From contig JBCCBM010000003.1 of the NCBI GenBank assembly GCA_039034015.1, positions 124,001 through 188,000 on the forward strand: a stretch of DNA of 64,000 bases, in the 5' to 3' direction. Position 1 is the stretch's first letter. Every line of letters starts with the position of its first letter. Both the position numbers and the translations under genes were made by a program. Source of the DNA: Acuticoccus sp039034015. GTDB lineage: Bacteria > Pseudomonadota > Alphaproteobacteria > Rhizobiales > Amorphaceae. Under the pieces are notes generated by a model. That model was not told where the DNA came from. It was given only the letters and a program-made list of their open reading frames with translations, and made no database searches. Below are positions 7,967 to 16,508 of this stretch, piece by piece.

Positions 7967-9075
7967 TCGAGTTTCCCGGACGCCAAAAGTGCGTCGGCAA
8001 GCGCAAAATAGGCCGCCGCCTGGGGGCTTGTGGGTTTCAGCGCCACGATGGGGGCGCCGCCGTCGGCCGCCACGCGAATGTCGAGATCGAGCGGGATTTC
8101 GCCCAGGAACGGGACGCCAAGCCGCTCCGCCTCCGCCCGAGCGCCGCCGTGGCCGAAGGGGTGGTGCACTTTCCCGCACGCGTCGCAGATGAAAGACGAC
8201 ATGTTTTCCACAACGCCCAGGATGGGGGTGTCCATCTTGGCGAACATGTCGATGCCCTTTTTGGCGTCGATCAGGGCAATGTCCTGGGGCGTGGAGATGA
8301 TGACGGCGCCAGCGATTTCAGAATTTTGGCAAAGGGTCATTTGGACGTCGCCGGTGCCGGGGGGCAGGTCGACAAAGAGAATGTCGAGCTTGCCCCACTG
8401 CACCTGCTTTAGCATTTGTTGCAGCGCGCCCATCAGCATCGGGCCGCGCCAAACGATGGCCTCGTCTTCGGCCACCATCAGGCCGAGCGACATCATCGTG
8501 ACCCCATGGTTGCGGTGGGGGAGGATGATCGTGCCATCGGGGGAGCTTGGGCGGCCGGAGACGCCCAGCATGCGCGGCTGGCTGGGGCCGTAGACATCGG
8601 CGTCCATCAGGCCAACGCGTTTGCCGCGCGCGGCCATCGCGACGGCAAGGTTGGCGGCAAGCGTTGATTTGCCGACCCCGCCTTTGCCGCTGGCGACGGC
8701 CACCACATGGCGCACGCCCTTGGGGGTGAGCGGCTTGGTAGGCTCCAGCGGTTTGGGGACGGCGACCGGGCGTTTTGCGCCCGCGGGTGGTTTGCGCGGT
8801 TCCACCTTGATGGCGGGCGCCTCGCCGGCCTTGGCGTGGGCGGTGAGGACGGCGGTGACGCTTTCCACCCCCGGAAGGGCGGCGACCGCGGCCTCTGCGG
8901 CGCGGCGCACGGGCTCCATGGCCGCGCCCCGGCGGGGGTCCACCTCGATGGCAAACGAAACGCGCCCGTCCACCACGGTCACGGTCGACACGTGGCCGCC
9001 GGACACAAGGTCGACGCCCCGCGCCGGGTCCACCACTTCGGCGAGAGCGCCGCGGATGGCGGCCTCGTCAATCAT
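7963..9075 (-). CDS. mrp: Mrp/ApbC iron-sulfur cluster carrier ATPase
   Basis: A 370-residue protein with the standard two-part layout. Residues 1-80 are a MIP18/DUF59-type domain. After a Pro/Lys-rich linker comes the ParA/MinD-type ATPase domain with the deviant Walker A ASGKGGVGKSTLAANLAVA, the DADVYGPSQPR switch and DLPPGTGD. Near the C-terminus SFICDACGK holds the CxxC that bridges the 4Fe-4S cluster in the dimer. It delivers clusters to apo-proteins in the cytoplasm. Here it sits inside the formate dehydrogenase accessory arm, beside a polyferredoxin, so cluster loading of that protein or of FdhA/FdhB is a plausible role. It overlaps both neighbours by a few bases. Confidence 0.92.
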   Translation of the reverse strand: MIDEAAIRGALAEVVDPARGVDLVSGGHVSTVTVVDGRVSFAIEVDPRRGAAMEPVRRAAEAAVAALPGVESVTAVLTAHAKAGEAPAIKVEPRKPPAGAKRPVAVPKPLEPTKPLTPKGVRHVVAVASGKGGVGKSTLAANLAVAMAARGKRVGLMDADVYGPSQPRMLGVSGRPSSPDGTIILPHRNHGVTMMSLGLMVAEDEAIVWRGPMLMGALQQMLKQVQWGKLDILFVDLPPGTGDVQMTLCQNSEIAGAVIISTPQDIALIDAKKGIDMFAKMDTPILGVVENMSSFICDACGKVHHPFGHGGARAEAERLGVPFLGEIPLDLDIRVAADGGAPIVALKPTSPQAAAYFALADALLASGKLD

Positions 9076-9277
9076 TGTCCGGCATCGTGATCTCGCCTGC
9101 CACGGTGTGGTTGAGGGAAAGGCCCTCCACCGTCACCGTGACGGTCGCGGTGACGGCGCCGGCGGGCAGCGTGCCATTGTCGCGCGCGGTGCGCACCGCC
9201 TCCTCGATTTGTTGTTGCGAGGTGACGCCGACGGTTTTCAAGAACTTTCGCATCGACATGTTGAAGTCGTCCGACAA
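9068..9277 (-). CDS. small conserved protein (DUF6494-like)
   Basis: A 69-residue protein. The TTG start at 9277 was chosen because GGGAGG lies 8 bases upstream and the product then begins SDDFNMSMRKFLKTVGVTSQ, the start I associate with the DUF6494 family. The rest is a helix (QQQIEEAVRTARDNG) and a beta-rich end. No membrane segment or cysteine is present. It overlaps the mrp start by 8 bases and follows the polyferredoxin gene, so it is coexpressed with cluster-handling proteins. Molecular function is unknown. Confidence 0.65.
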   Translation of the reverse strand: MSDDFNMSMRKFLKTVGVTSQQQIEEAVRTARDNGTLPAGAVTATVTVTVEGLSLNHTVAGEITMPDND

Positions 9278-9323
9278 GGGTTTGCCCTCCCGATCGTCGC
9301 GTTTTTTTGGCGCTATTGTTGGG

Positions 9324-11282
9324 TCAGCTGAGTTTGCGCGCGGCCAGATCATCATCGGTGGTGCGCACGCGCGGGCGGTCGCCCATGCGCATGGGGCTGC
9401 CCGCGTTGTGATACTGCGCGTTGACGCGGCAATCCTCGCACATCTGGATCAGGCGCACGTTGTCGCTTTCCTTAAACATCCAGTGTTTGTCGGAGAGTTT
9501 TTCGACAATGCGCTCAATGGTGGAGCGCACGCCAAAGAGTTTGCCGCATTCGATGCAGGCAAACGGCTCCTCCTCGTTCAGCGTTTGCCATTCCATGGCG
9601 CTGTTGGTGATGTCGAGCTGGGGCGTGAGGCCGATGGCGTTTTCCGGGCACGCGCTTTCACACACGCCGCACTGCAGGCACGCGGTTTCCTGGAAGCGGA
9701 GCATAGGCGTGTCGGGATTGTCGGAGAGGGCGCCGGCGGGACAGAGCGAGACGCACGCCAGGCAAAGGGTGCACGCATCGGTGTTGACGGTGACGGCGCC
9801 GTAGGGCGCGCCGGCCGGCAGCGCGGTCACGGGGTCTGCGCCAAGGGCCTTTGCGGCAAGGCGGGTCACTTGGCGGCGATCACCCAGCGGCAGGATGGGC
9901 TCTGCGGGGGCGGGCGCCGCGGTGGGCGCGTAAAGCGCGTCTTCCAGGGCGTCGGGGTCGGCCGCGTCAACGAGGGCGAGGCGGTCGGCGCCCGCGATGG
10001 CGGCGGCCATGTCACGCTCGCGCGTCACCACCATGGTGTCGGTGCGGGGCGAGGCCAAGATGGTTGCGGTTTGGAAGCCGACGGCGAGCGCGCACAGGAG
10101 CTCGGCATGGCCGACCCCTTCCACATTGGGCACCGCGATGGGGATGACGTCGGGCGGCAGGCCCCGGCCGTGGCGGGCGGAAAGGGCGATCATCTCGCCG
10201 CCAAAGCTCTCATCGTGGAAGAGGGCGCGGGGGTTGGTGCCGCCGGCGTCGCGGAAGGCGCCGGCGAGGGTGGAGAGCTGGGTGAACAGGTAGTGCGCGG
10301 GCGGGTCATCAAGGCTTGCGGCGCCCGAGGGGCAGACGGCCGCGCACGCGCCGCAGCCGGCGCAAATGTTGGGGTCGATGGCAACCGCGTCACCGGCGGA
10401 GGTGATGGCGCCGGTGGGGCACACGTTGAGGCAGCGGGTGCAGCCGGTTTGGCTGGCGCGGCTGTGGGCGCAAAGGGCGGCGTCAAAGCGGATGTGGATC
10501 GGCTTTTCAAACGCGTTGGCCGACAGGGCGATGGCCGCGCGGACGGCGGTTTCCACCGCGGCGGGGCGGCCGGGGTCGGCGCGCAGATACCCGTCGCGCT
10601 TGTCGGGCGCGGGGAACAGGGGTGTTCCGCCGGAAAGGTCAAGGATGATGTCGGCGGCGACATAAACACCGCTTTCCGGCGGCGCGAACGTTTGCGCGCC
10701 ACGGCCGCCGAGCACGGGGGCCCTGTGGGCCACAACGTCCACCTCAAATGCGCCGACCGTGCCTTTTGCGGCGACGATCGTGCCAACGGCCACCTCGTGG
10801 GCGGGGGTGGGGGTGGCGTCCTGCGGCGCGTGGGCGAGGAGGAGGGTGACGGCCATCTCCTCGGCAAGGGTTTGCGCGGCAGCCATTGCCCGCTCATCGC
10901 CGATGACGAGGCAGGAGGCGAAGGGGCCAAGGTCCATCACCGGGGTGGGCGGGCGCTGGTGGAGGGCAGCGGCGAGGAGGGCGGCCTGTTTGGCGTGGGC
11001 GGGGCGGCCATCGGACCAGCCGGCACGGTCACGAATGTCGGCGGTGAGGAGGGTGCCGACGCCGATCTCGTCGGCGAGCGCTTCAAACTGCGCGGCTTGC
11101 TGGGCGCAGGCAATCATGGTGGTGCCGGGCTCTTTGAGGGCGCGTTCGGCCTGGTCGTCACCCTGGCAAAGATTGTCGCTCGTGAGGACGGTGGCGGCGC
11201 CCGTTGCGGCCTGCAGCGCGTCGGCGTCGAGGCTTTGGCTTTTGAGGCAGCTGCAGACAATGAGCCGATCCGGCGGGGCCAT
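9324..11282 (-). CDS. multi-cluster 4Fe-4S ferredoxin protein of the formate dehydrogenase locus
   Basis: A 652-residue polyferredoxin. Four classic CxxCxxCxxxC(P) motifs are visible in two pairs: CTRCLNVCPTGAI with CAGCGACAAVCPSGAA in the middle, and CTLCLACVSLCPAGAL with CLQCGVCESACPENAI in the last third. Extra cysteine pairs occur at the N-terminus (VCSCLKS) and C-terminus (FACIECGK, CEDCR). No signal peptide, so it is cytoplasmic. ATG at 11282 has AAGGAG about 12 bases upstream and starts a sensible product; upstream in-frame codons were ignored. It is the first gene of the minus-strand accessory arm, divergent from DUF3305. It may pass electrons to or from the dehydrogenase or support its assembly. 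Confidence 0.85.
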   Translation of the reverse strand: MAPPDRLIVCSCLKSQSLDADALQAATGAATVLTSDNLCQGDDQAERALKEPGTTMIACAQQAAQFEALADEIGVGTLLTADIRDRAGWSDGRPAHAKQAALLAAALHQRPPTPVMDLGPFASCLVIGDERAMAAAQTLAEEMAVTLLLAHAPQDATPTPAHEVAVGTIVAAKGTVGAFEVDVVAHRAPVLGGRGAQTFAPPESGVYVAADIILDLSGGTPLFPAPDKRDGYLRADPGRPAAVETAVRAAIALSANAFEKPIHIRFDAALCAHSRASQTGCTRCLNVCPTGAITSAGDAVAIDPNICAGCGACAAVCPSGAASLDDPPAHYLFTQLSTLAGAFRDAGGTNPRALFHDESFGGEMIALSARHGRGLPPDVIPIAVPNVEGVGHAELLCALAVGFQTATILASPRTDTMVVTRERDMAAAIAGADRLALVDAADPDALEDALYAPTAAPAPAEPILPLGDRRQVTRLAAKALGADPVTALPAGAPYGAVTVNTDACTLCLACVSLCPAGALSDNPDTPMLRFQETACLQCGVCESACPENAIGLTPQLDITNSAMEWQTLNEEEPFACIECGKLFGVRSTIERIVEKLSDKHWMFKESDNVRLIQMCEDCRVNAQYHNAGSPMRMGDRPRVRTTDDDLAARKLS

Positions 11283-11364
11283 GGCGCCAAAACTCCTTGA
11301 AACGCGACAATTGCGACGGTTACCACACGGGACGCGCGTTGCGACAGTGTTTGGAGTTATTTCA

Positions 11365-11928
11365 ATGACAGATGAGGCAAAAGTCGCGACGCTCCCGGTG
11401 GGTGTGGTGGTGGAGGCACGGCCCGGGGTGACGCGTTGGGCCAAAACGGTGCACGTGCCGGTGGCGGTGTTGCCGGGGGCGGGGCCGGCGGACTGGCGGC
11501 TTTTGCGGGACGAGGGCGCGACCCGGCAGTATCACGCCGCAACGCTCGCCCTGACGCTCCACAGGGCGGACGCTGAGGCCTACCGCACCGCGCTCGCCAT
11601 GACGCCGCCCTCGGTGTTTGTGGTGCTGCGCGAGGGGGAGGGGCCCCACGGGGTGGATGTGCACACCGTCACCGCCTCGCCCTTTGAGGCACAGGATTAT
11701 GGCGATCCGGGGGATGAGGTTGTGGAGCCTGTGCCCATGCCCGAGGGGCTTGTGGCGTTCGTGCGCGACTTTTGCGACCGCCACTTTACAGATGTTCCAT
11801 TTGTGAAGCGCCAGCGGGACCGGGGGCGGATTGGCCCGCGGGAGGATGGGATTGGGGACGCGCGGGTGCGCCAGACGGCCGATGTTTACCGTGTGCCCCA
11901 TCAACAAAAGGCGCGGCGCGATGCCTGA
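11365..11928 (+). CDS. DUF3305 domain-containing protein
   Basis: A 187-residue protein matching the DUF3305 family by its pattern PVGVVVEARPGVTRWAKTVH at the N-terminus and LRDEGATRQYHAATLAL and PPSVFVVLREGE further on. ATG at 11365 is preceded by TTGGAG 8 bases upstream. It is soluble and lacks cysteine motifs. Its stop overlaps the start of the DUF3306 gene by 8 bases. The DUF3305-DUF3306-TorD order ahead of a formate dehydrogenase is a recurring arrangement in alphaproteobacteria. Biochemical role unknown; probably assembly of the dehydrogenase. Confidence 0.85.
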   Translation: MTDEAKVATLPVGVVVEARPGVTRWAKTVHVPVAVLPGAGPADWRLLRDEGATRQYHAATLALTLHRADAEAYRTALAMTPPSVFVVLREGEGPHGVDVHTVTASPFEAQDYGDPGDEVVEPVPMPEGLVAFVRDFCDRHFTDVPFVKRQRDRGRIGPREDGIGDARVRQTADVYRVPHQQKARRDA

Positions 11929-12475
11929 GGGGCGGTTCAAGCGTTGGTCGGCGGCAAAGGCTGAGGCGCGGCGGGCGGCGGCGGAGCCAGCGCCGGTGCC
12001 GGCGGCCGAGGCGCCTGTGGACGCGGACGCCTATCTGGAGGCGGAGGGGCTCGCGGCGCCAGAGACCCTGGAGCAGGGCGATGATTTTGCGCGCTTCATG
12101 CAAGAGGGGGTGCCGTCGGCGCTGCGGCGGCGGGCGTTGCGCCGGCTTTGGGCGACCAACCCCGCGCTTGCCAACCTTGATGGGCTGATCGACTACGGCG
12201 ACGATTTTACGGATGCTGCCATGGTGCCCAAGGTGATCAGCACGGCCTACGAGGTCGGGCGGGGGATGTTGCGCCCGCCGCCGGAGGAGGTGCCGGAGGA
12301 TGCGCCGGCGCAGGCGCCGACTGCGGACGAGGGCGAGGCGGCAGAGACTGTTGAATTGGAAGAGCCACAGGTTGAGGCACTGCCCCAAAAGGAGGCAACA
12401 CCCGCCGTGGTGGCCTCAGAGTCGGCGATCGCGGTGCCGCGCCGGGCTCCGATGGTGCGCCGGCGGGATTCATAA
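11921..12475 (+). CDS. DUF3306 domain-containing protein
   Basis: A 184-residue protein. The ATG at 11921 gives MPEGRFKRWSAAKAEARR, the conserved start of DUF3306 proteins (phenylalanine, RWS, then a basic helix). The conserved core is FARFMQEGVPSALRRRALRR followed by LWATNPALANLDGLIDYGDD. The C-terminal 60 residues are acidic and Pro/Ala-rich, probably disordered. It overlaps the DUF3305 gene and is translationally coupled to it. About 150 bases of non-coding sequence then separate it from the torD-like gene. Role inferred only from position in the formate dehydrogenase island. Confidence 0.87.
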   Translation: MPEGRFKRWSAAKAEARRAAAEPAPVPAAEAPVDADAYLEAEGLAAPETLEQGDDFARFMQEGVPSALRRRALRRLWATNPALANLDGLIDYGDDFTDAAMVPKVISTAYEVGRGMLRPPPEEVPEDAPAQAPTADEGEAAETVELEEPQVEALPQKEATPAVVASESAIAVPRRAPMVRRRDS

Positions 12476-12578
12476 TTGATTGCGAATCCATTGATTTTTG
12501 ATCGGTTTTGGGAAAATCGGCCCGACGCGCGGGGCACACTTCAAAAATTCCGCAGATAGGGCGATGAAGCCTGTTGCG

Positions 12579-12601
12579 TGGTGCATGCCTGGTGTGCACC
12601 A
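12579..12601. promoter_or_regulatory. inverted repeat upstream of the fdh structural genes
   Basis: Perfect 7-base arms TGGTGCA (12579-12585) and TGCACCA (12595-12601) flank 9 bases, about 30 bases before the torD-like start. It could be an operator or an RNA hairpin in the leader. The remainder of the 12476-12629 gap is AT-richer than its surroundings and may hold a promoter, but I see no convincing -35/-10 pair. Confidence 0.35.
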
Positions 12602-12629
12602 TTGAATTTGAAGTTCTCGAAGGTGAGTG

Positions 12630-13244
12630 ATGACCGCGCCGGTGGATCGCGATCAATTTGTACAGGTGGATGAGGCTGAGCTTATCCGCGCCCACATGTA
12701 TGGTTTGCTGGGGAAGTTGCTCGGCCAGCCCCCGAGTCAATCGACGTTGGACGACGTGTCGCGCCTTGAGGGGGATGATACGCCCATGGGCGCGGCCATC
12801 GATGCGTTGGCCATCGGCGCGCGCGGCGCCCGCGAGGCGGATGTGGCGCGGGAGTATAATGCGCTCTTCATCGGGCTCGGCCGGGGCGCGCTTCTGCCCT
12901 ACGGGAGCTACTATCTCACCGGCTTTTTGAATGAGAAGCCGCTTGCGGTGCTGCGCAATCACATGGCGATGCTGGGGATCGTCCGCGCCGACAATGTGAG
13001 CGAGCCGGAGGACCACATCGCCTCGCTGTGTGAGATCATGGCGGCGCAAATTTCGGGCGAATTCGGTCCGCCAGTCACCCTTGGGGACCAAGAGGCGTTC
13101 TTCAACACACACCTTGCCCAGTGGGCGGGGCACTTCTTTGCTGACCTTGAGGCGGCGAAGCAAGCGCGGTTTTACGCGCCGGTCGGCCGAATGGGCCGGC
13201 TTTTCATGAACATTGAGATCGAAGGTTTCCGGATGCTGCGTTGA
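12630..13244 (+). CDS. TorD/DmsD-family molybdoenzyme chaperone
   Basis: A 204-residue all-helical protein of the TorD family. The family core is visible as EYNALFIGLGRGALLPYGSYY followed by LTGFLNEKPLAVLR, and later EPEDHIASLCEIMA and FFADLEAAKQARFYAPVG. These chaperones bind the Tat signal peptide and apo-form of periplasmic molybdoenzymes until the cofactor is inserted. ATG at 12630 was preferred to the GTG one codon earlier because GAAGG lies 6 bases before it. It is the first gene of the structural block, 32 bases before the small Tat protein, and its natural client is FdhA at 13526. Confidence 0.9.
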   Translation: MTAPVDRDQFVQVDEAELIRAHMYGLLGKLLGQPPSQSTLDDVSRLEGDDTPMGAAIDALAIGARGAREADVAREYNALFIGLGRGALLPYGSYYLTGFLNEKPLAVLRNHMAMLGIVRADNVSEPEDHIASLCEIMAAQISGEFGPPVTLGDQEAFFNTHLAQWAGHFFADLEAAKQARFYAPVGRMGRLFMNIEIEGFRMLR

Positions 13245-13276
13245 GCATCCGGTTCATTGGCTGTGAGGGGACAGGA

Positions 13277-13459
13277 ATGAACGACACGAAAGGCGCCAGC
13301 CGGCGCGATTTCCTCAAGTTGACGGGCGCATCCGTGCCGGCCGCCGCCGTTGCGGTGACGGCAACCGTTGCCCCTGCGGTGGCGGCTGAGGACGCGGAGG
13401 CCGCCGGCCTTCGCCACACGGACCATGTGAAAAAATATTTGGACAGCGCGCGGTTCTAA
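13277..13459 (+). CDS. small twin-arginine signal protein
   Basis: A 60-residue protein. It begins MNDTKGASRRDFLKLTGASV, a strong Tat motif (SRRDFLK), followed by an Ala/Val hydrophobic stretch and a probable AVAAE cleavage site near residue 37. Only about 24 residues would remain after cleavage (ending HVKKYLDSARF). Preceded by AGGGGACAGGA. Similar tiny Tat proteins occur immediately upstream of fdhA in many alphaproteobacterial loci. It may be a co-exported partner, an inhibitor or regulator of signal-peptide proofreading, or a small subunit; nothing in the sequence decides this. Confidence 0.8.
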   Translation: MNDTKGASRRDFLKLTGASVPAAAVAVTATVAPAVAAEDAEAAGLRHTDHVKKYLDSARF

Positions 13460-13525
13460 CGCGCCGGAGCGGGGCCTTTTTGGAGGTCTTGCTGCTCAAA
13501 GCCGTGACGGCTGGGGAGAAAATTC

Positions 13526-16498
13526 ATGCTTCGCAAAAAGGCGAAAGTCGCCGCTGCGTCAGGTGTTGTGCGCCGCGCCGCCAATCACAGGGTTGATCGC
13601 CGCACGTTCTTGCGTGGGTCCGGCCTTGCGGTGGGCGGCCTGGCCGCGTTGTCGGTGGTGGGCAATCCGCGCGTGTCAAAGGCGCTGACCAAGGTTGCCC
13701 ATGACGCACCGGTTGAGGTGGTGAAGACGGTCTGCACCCACTGTTCGGTCGGCTGCACGGTGATGGCCGAGGTGCAAAACGGTGTGTGGACCGGCCAAGA
13801 ACCCGGCTGGGACAGCCCGTTCAACCTTGGCGCCCACTGCGCCAAAGGCGCCTCGGTGCGCGAGCATGCCCACGGCGAGCGGCGGCTCAAATACCCCATG
13901 AAGCTCGTCAATGGCGAGTGGACGCGCGTCTCGTGGGATCAGGCGATCGACGAGGTGGGCGACAAGATGATGTCGATCCGCGAAGAGTCGGGTCCCGATT
14001 CGGTGTATTGGCTCGGTTCGGCCAAGCACAACAACGAGCAGGCGTACCTCTTCCGCAAGTTTGCCGCCTATTGGGGGACGAACAACGTCGACCACCAGGC
14101 GCGTATTTGCCACTCCACCACCGTCGCAGGCGTTGCGAACACGTGGGGGTATGGCGCGATGACCAACTCCTACAACGACATTCACAAGTCGAAGGCGATC
14201 TTCATCATCGGCGGCAACCCCGCCGAGGCGCACCCTGTTTCGCTGCTTCACGTGTTGAAGGCGAAAGAGGAGAACAACGCGCCGTTAATTGTGTGCGACC
14301 CGCGCTTCACCCGAACGGCCGCCCATGCGACCGAGTTTGTGCGCATGCGCCCGGGGTCGGACGTTGGCCTCGTGTGGGGCATCCTGTGGCACATTTTTGA
14401 AAACGGGTGGGAAGACAAAGAGTTCATCCGCACCCGCGTGTGGGGCATGGACCAGATCCGCGAGGAGGTCGCCCGTTGGACGCCGGAGGAGACCGAGCGC
14501 GTCACCGACGTTCCGGGTGAGCAGCTGCGCCGGGTGGCCAAAACGCTGGTGGATCACAAGCCGGGCACCGTGATCTGGTGCATGGGCGGCACGCAGCACA
14601 CCACCGGCAACAACAACACCCGCGCCTACTGCGTCCTCCAATTGGCGCTGGGCAACATGGGCGTGTCGGGCGGCGGCACCAATATTTTCCGCGGCCACGA
14701 CAATGTGCAGGGCGCGACCGATCTTGGCGTCCTGTCCCACACGTTGCCGGGTTATTACGGCCTGAAGGCTGGCTCCTGGGCCCACTGGGCGCGGGTGTGG
14801 GAAGAGGATTTGGATTGGCTGAAGGGCCAGTTCCAAACGGTTGAGGCGGCGGACGGCAAAACGTCGAGCCTCATGAACTCCACCGGCATTCCGGTCTCCC
14901 GCTGGATCGACGGCATCTTGGAAGACAAAGACAACATGGACCAGCCGGACAATGTCCGCGCAATGGTCTTGTGGGGTCACGCGCCGAACTCTCAGACCCG
15001 CATGGTCGAGATGAAGAGCGCGATGGAAAAGCTCGACATGTTGGTGGTGATCGACCCGTTCCCCACGGTGTCGGCCATCCTGCATGACCGGAAGGACGGG
15101 GTTTATCTTCTGCCCGCGTCCACCCAGTTCGAGACCTATGGCTCGGTGACCGCGTCCAACCGCTCCATCCAGTGGCGGGACAAGGTGGTGGAGCCTTTGT
15201 TTGAGAGCCTTCCCGACCACGTCATCATCAAGAAGTTTGCCGAAAAGTTCGGGTTCGCCGATCGCTTCTTCCGCAACATTGCGGTGAACGGGGACGAGCC
15301 TTCCATCGAGGACACCACCCGCGAGTTCAACCGCGGCATGTGGACGGTGGGCTACACCGGGCAATCGCCGGAGCGCATCAAGGCGCACATGGCAAACCAG
15401 CACACCTTCGACCGCACGACGCTCAAAGCCGTGGGCGGCCCGGTGGACGGCGATTATTACGGCATGCCATGGCCCTGCTGGGGCACGCCGGAGATGAAGC
15501 ACCCCGGCACGCCCAACCTTTACGATATGTCGAAGCCAGTGTCCGAGGGTGGGCTCACCTTCCGCGCCCGCTTTGGTGTGGAGCGGGACGGCGAAAACCT
15601 TCTGGCCGAGGGTGTTTACTCGAAAAATTCGGAAATCCAGGACGGGTATCCCGAATTCACCTACCAGATGCTTGTTGATCTTGGTTGGGCGGGCGATCTG
15701 ACGGACGCCGAAAGGCGCTCGATCGCCAAGGTTGCCGGGATTGCGCTGCGCCAGGAGGGTGATGAGCCCACCGAAGAGGTCGGCGAGGCCGGGTTCTCGC
15801 CGTTCCCGTCGGACTTCGACGCGAGGGCGTCGAAGATCAACTGGAAGACCGACCTTTCCGGCGGCATCCAGCGGGTCGCGATCAGCCATGAGTGCGCCCC
15901 GTTCGGCAACGCGAAGGCGCGGGCCGTGGTCTGGACCTTCCCCGACCCGGTGCCGATCCACCGCGAGCCGCTTTACACCAACCGCCGCGATCTGGTGGCG
16001 GACTACCCGACCTATCCGGACAGAAAGTTCTATCGCCTGCCGACGCTTTACGCCTCGATCCAGGAGAGGGACTTTTCGGAAAGCTATCCGATCATCCTCA
16101 CCTCCGGCCGCTTGGTGGAGTACGAGGGCGGCGGCGACGAAACACGGTCCAACCCGTGGCTTGCGGAGCTGCAGCAGCAGATGTTTGTCGAGATCAACCC
16201 GAAGGACGCCAATGATGTGGGCGTGCGCGACGGGGCGATGGTTTGGGTCGAGGGCCCCGAGGGCGGCAAGGTGCGCGTGATGGCGATGATCACGCCCCGT
16301 GTCGGCGAGGGGGTTGCCTTCATGCCCTTCCACTTTGGCGGGCATTTTCAGGGGGAAGACCGCCGGTACAAATATCCGGAAGGGGCGGACCCCTACGTGC
16401 TGGGGGAAAGCACAAACACCGCGCAGACTTATGGCTACGACTCCGTGACGCAGATGCAGGAGACCAAGGCCACACTCTGCAAGATCACCGCGGCTTAA
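13526..16498 (+). CDS. fdhA: formate dehydrogenase, catalytic alpha subunit (molybdopterin, Cys form)
   Basis: A 990-residue periplasmic molybdoenzyme that oxidises formate to CO2. An N-terminal Tat signal (DRRTFLRGSGLAVGGLAAL) is followed by the 4Fe-4S cysteines C70, C73, C77 (CTHCSVGC) and a fourth in GAHCAKG. The metal ligand is Cys195 in ARICHSTTVAG, followed by His, where selenoenzymes have selenocysteine; no UGA is present there. Bis-MGD binding regions (GSAKHNNEQAYLFRKFAAYWG, written here in part as GSAKHNNEQ; IIGGNPAEAHP; MGGTQHTTGNNNTRA) and the C-terminal dinucleotide-binding domain (LTSGRLVEYEGGG) are intact. Length is normal for the membrane-bound type. FdhB and FdhC follow directly. 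Confidence 0.95.
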   Translation: MLRKKAKVAAASGVVRRAANHRVDRRTFLRGSGLAVGGLAALSVVGNPRVSKALTKVAHDAPVEVVKTVCTHCSVGCTVMAEVQNGVWTGQEPGWDSPFNLGAHCAKGASVREHAHGERRLKYPMKLVNGEWTRVSWDQAIDEVGDKMMSIREESGPDSVYWLGSAKHNNEQAYLFRKFAAYWGTNNVDHQARICHSTTVAGVANTWGYGAMTNSYNDIHKSKAIFIIGGNPAEAHPVSLLHVLKAKEENNAPLIVCDPRFTRTAAHATEFVRMRPGSDVGLVWGILWHIFENGWEDKEFIRTRVWGMDQIREEVARWTPEETERVTDVPGEQLRRVAKTLVDHKPGTVIWCMGGTQHTTGNNNTRAYCVLQLALGNMGVSGGGTNIFRGHDNVQGATDLGVLSHTLPGYYGLKAGSWAHWARVWEEDLDWLKGQFQTVEAADGKTSSLMNSTGIPVSRWIDGILEDKDNMDQPDNVRAMVLWGHAPNSQTRMVEMKSAMEKLDMLVVIDPFPTVSAILHDRKDGVYLLPASTQFETYGSVTASNRSIQWRDKVVEPLFESLPDHVIIKKFAEKFGFADRFFRNIAVNGDEPSIEDTTREFNRGMWTVGYTGQSPERIKAHMANQHTFDRTTLKAVGGPVDGDYYGMPWPCWGTPEMKHPGTPNLYDMSKPVSEGGLTFRARFGVERDGENLLAEGVYSKNSEIQDGYPEFTYQMLVDLGWAGDLTDAERRSIAKVAGIALRQEGDEPTEEVGEAGFSPFPSDFDARASKINWKTDLSGGIQRVAISHECAPFGNAKARAVVWTFPDPVPIHREPLYTNRRDLVADYPTYPDRKFYRLPTLYASIQERDFSESYPIILTSGRLVEYEGGGDETRSNPWLAELQQQMFVEINPKDANDVGVRDGAMVWVEGPEGGKVRVMAMITPRVGEGVAFMPFHFGGHFQGEDRRYKYPEGADPYVLGESTNTAQTYGYDSVTQMQETKATLCKITAA

Positions 16499-16508
16499 GG
16501 GGGGAACG

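Noticed and set aside
7316..8179. Long version of the ligase-like protein starting at 8179
   Set aside because: The extra N-terminal stretch is Arg/Pro-rich and lies within mrp coding sequence; the TTG at 7966 overlapping the mrp stop fits better.
9075..11300. 741-codon open frame on the plus strand
   Set aside because: It lies opposite the polyferredoxin gene, which has clear 4Fe-4S motifs. The antisense product is Gly/Ala/Arg-rich without any fold, a usual by-product of high-GC codon use.
13526..16498. Selenocysteine formate dehydrogenase
   Set aside because: The active-site position is a TGC cysteine codon (Cys195), with no in-frame TGA and no need for a SECIS element.
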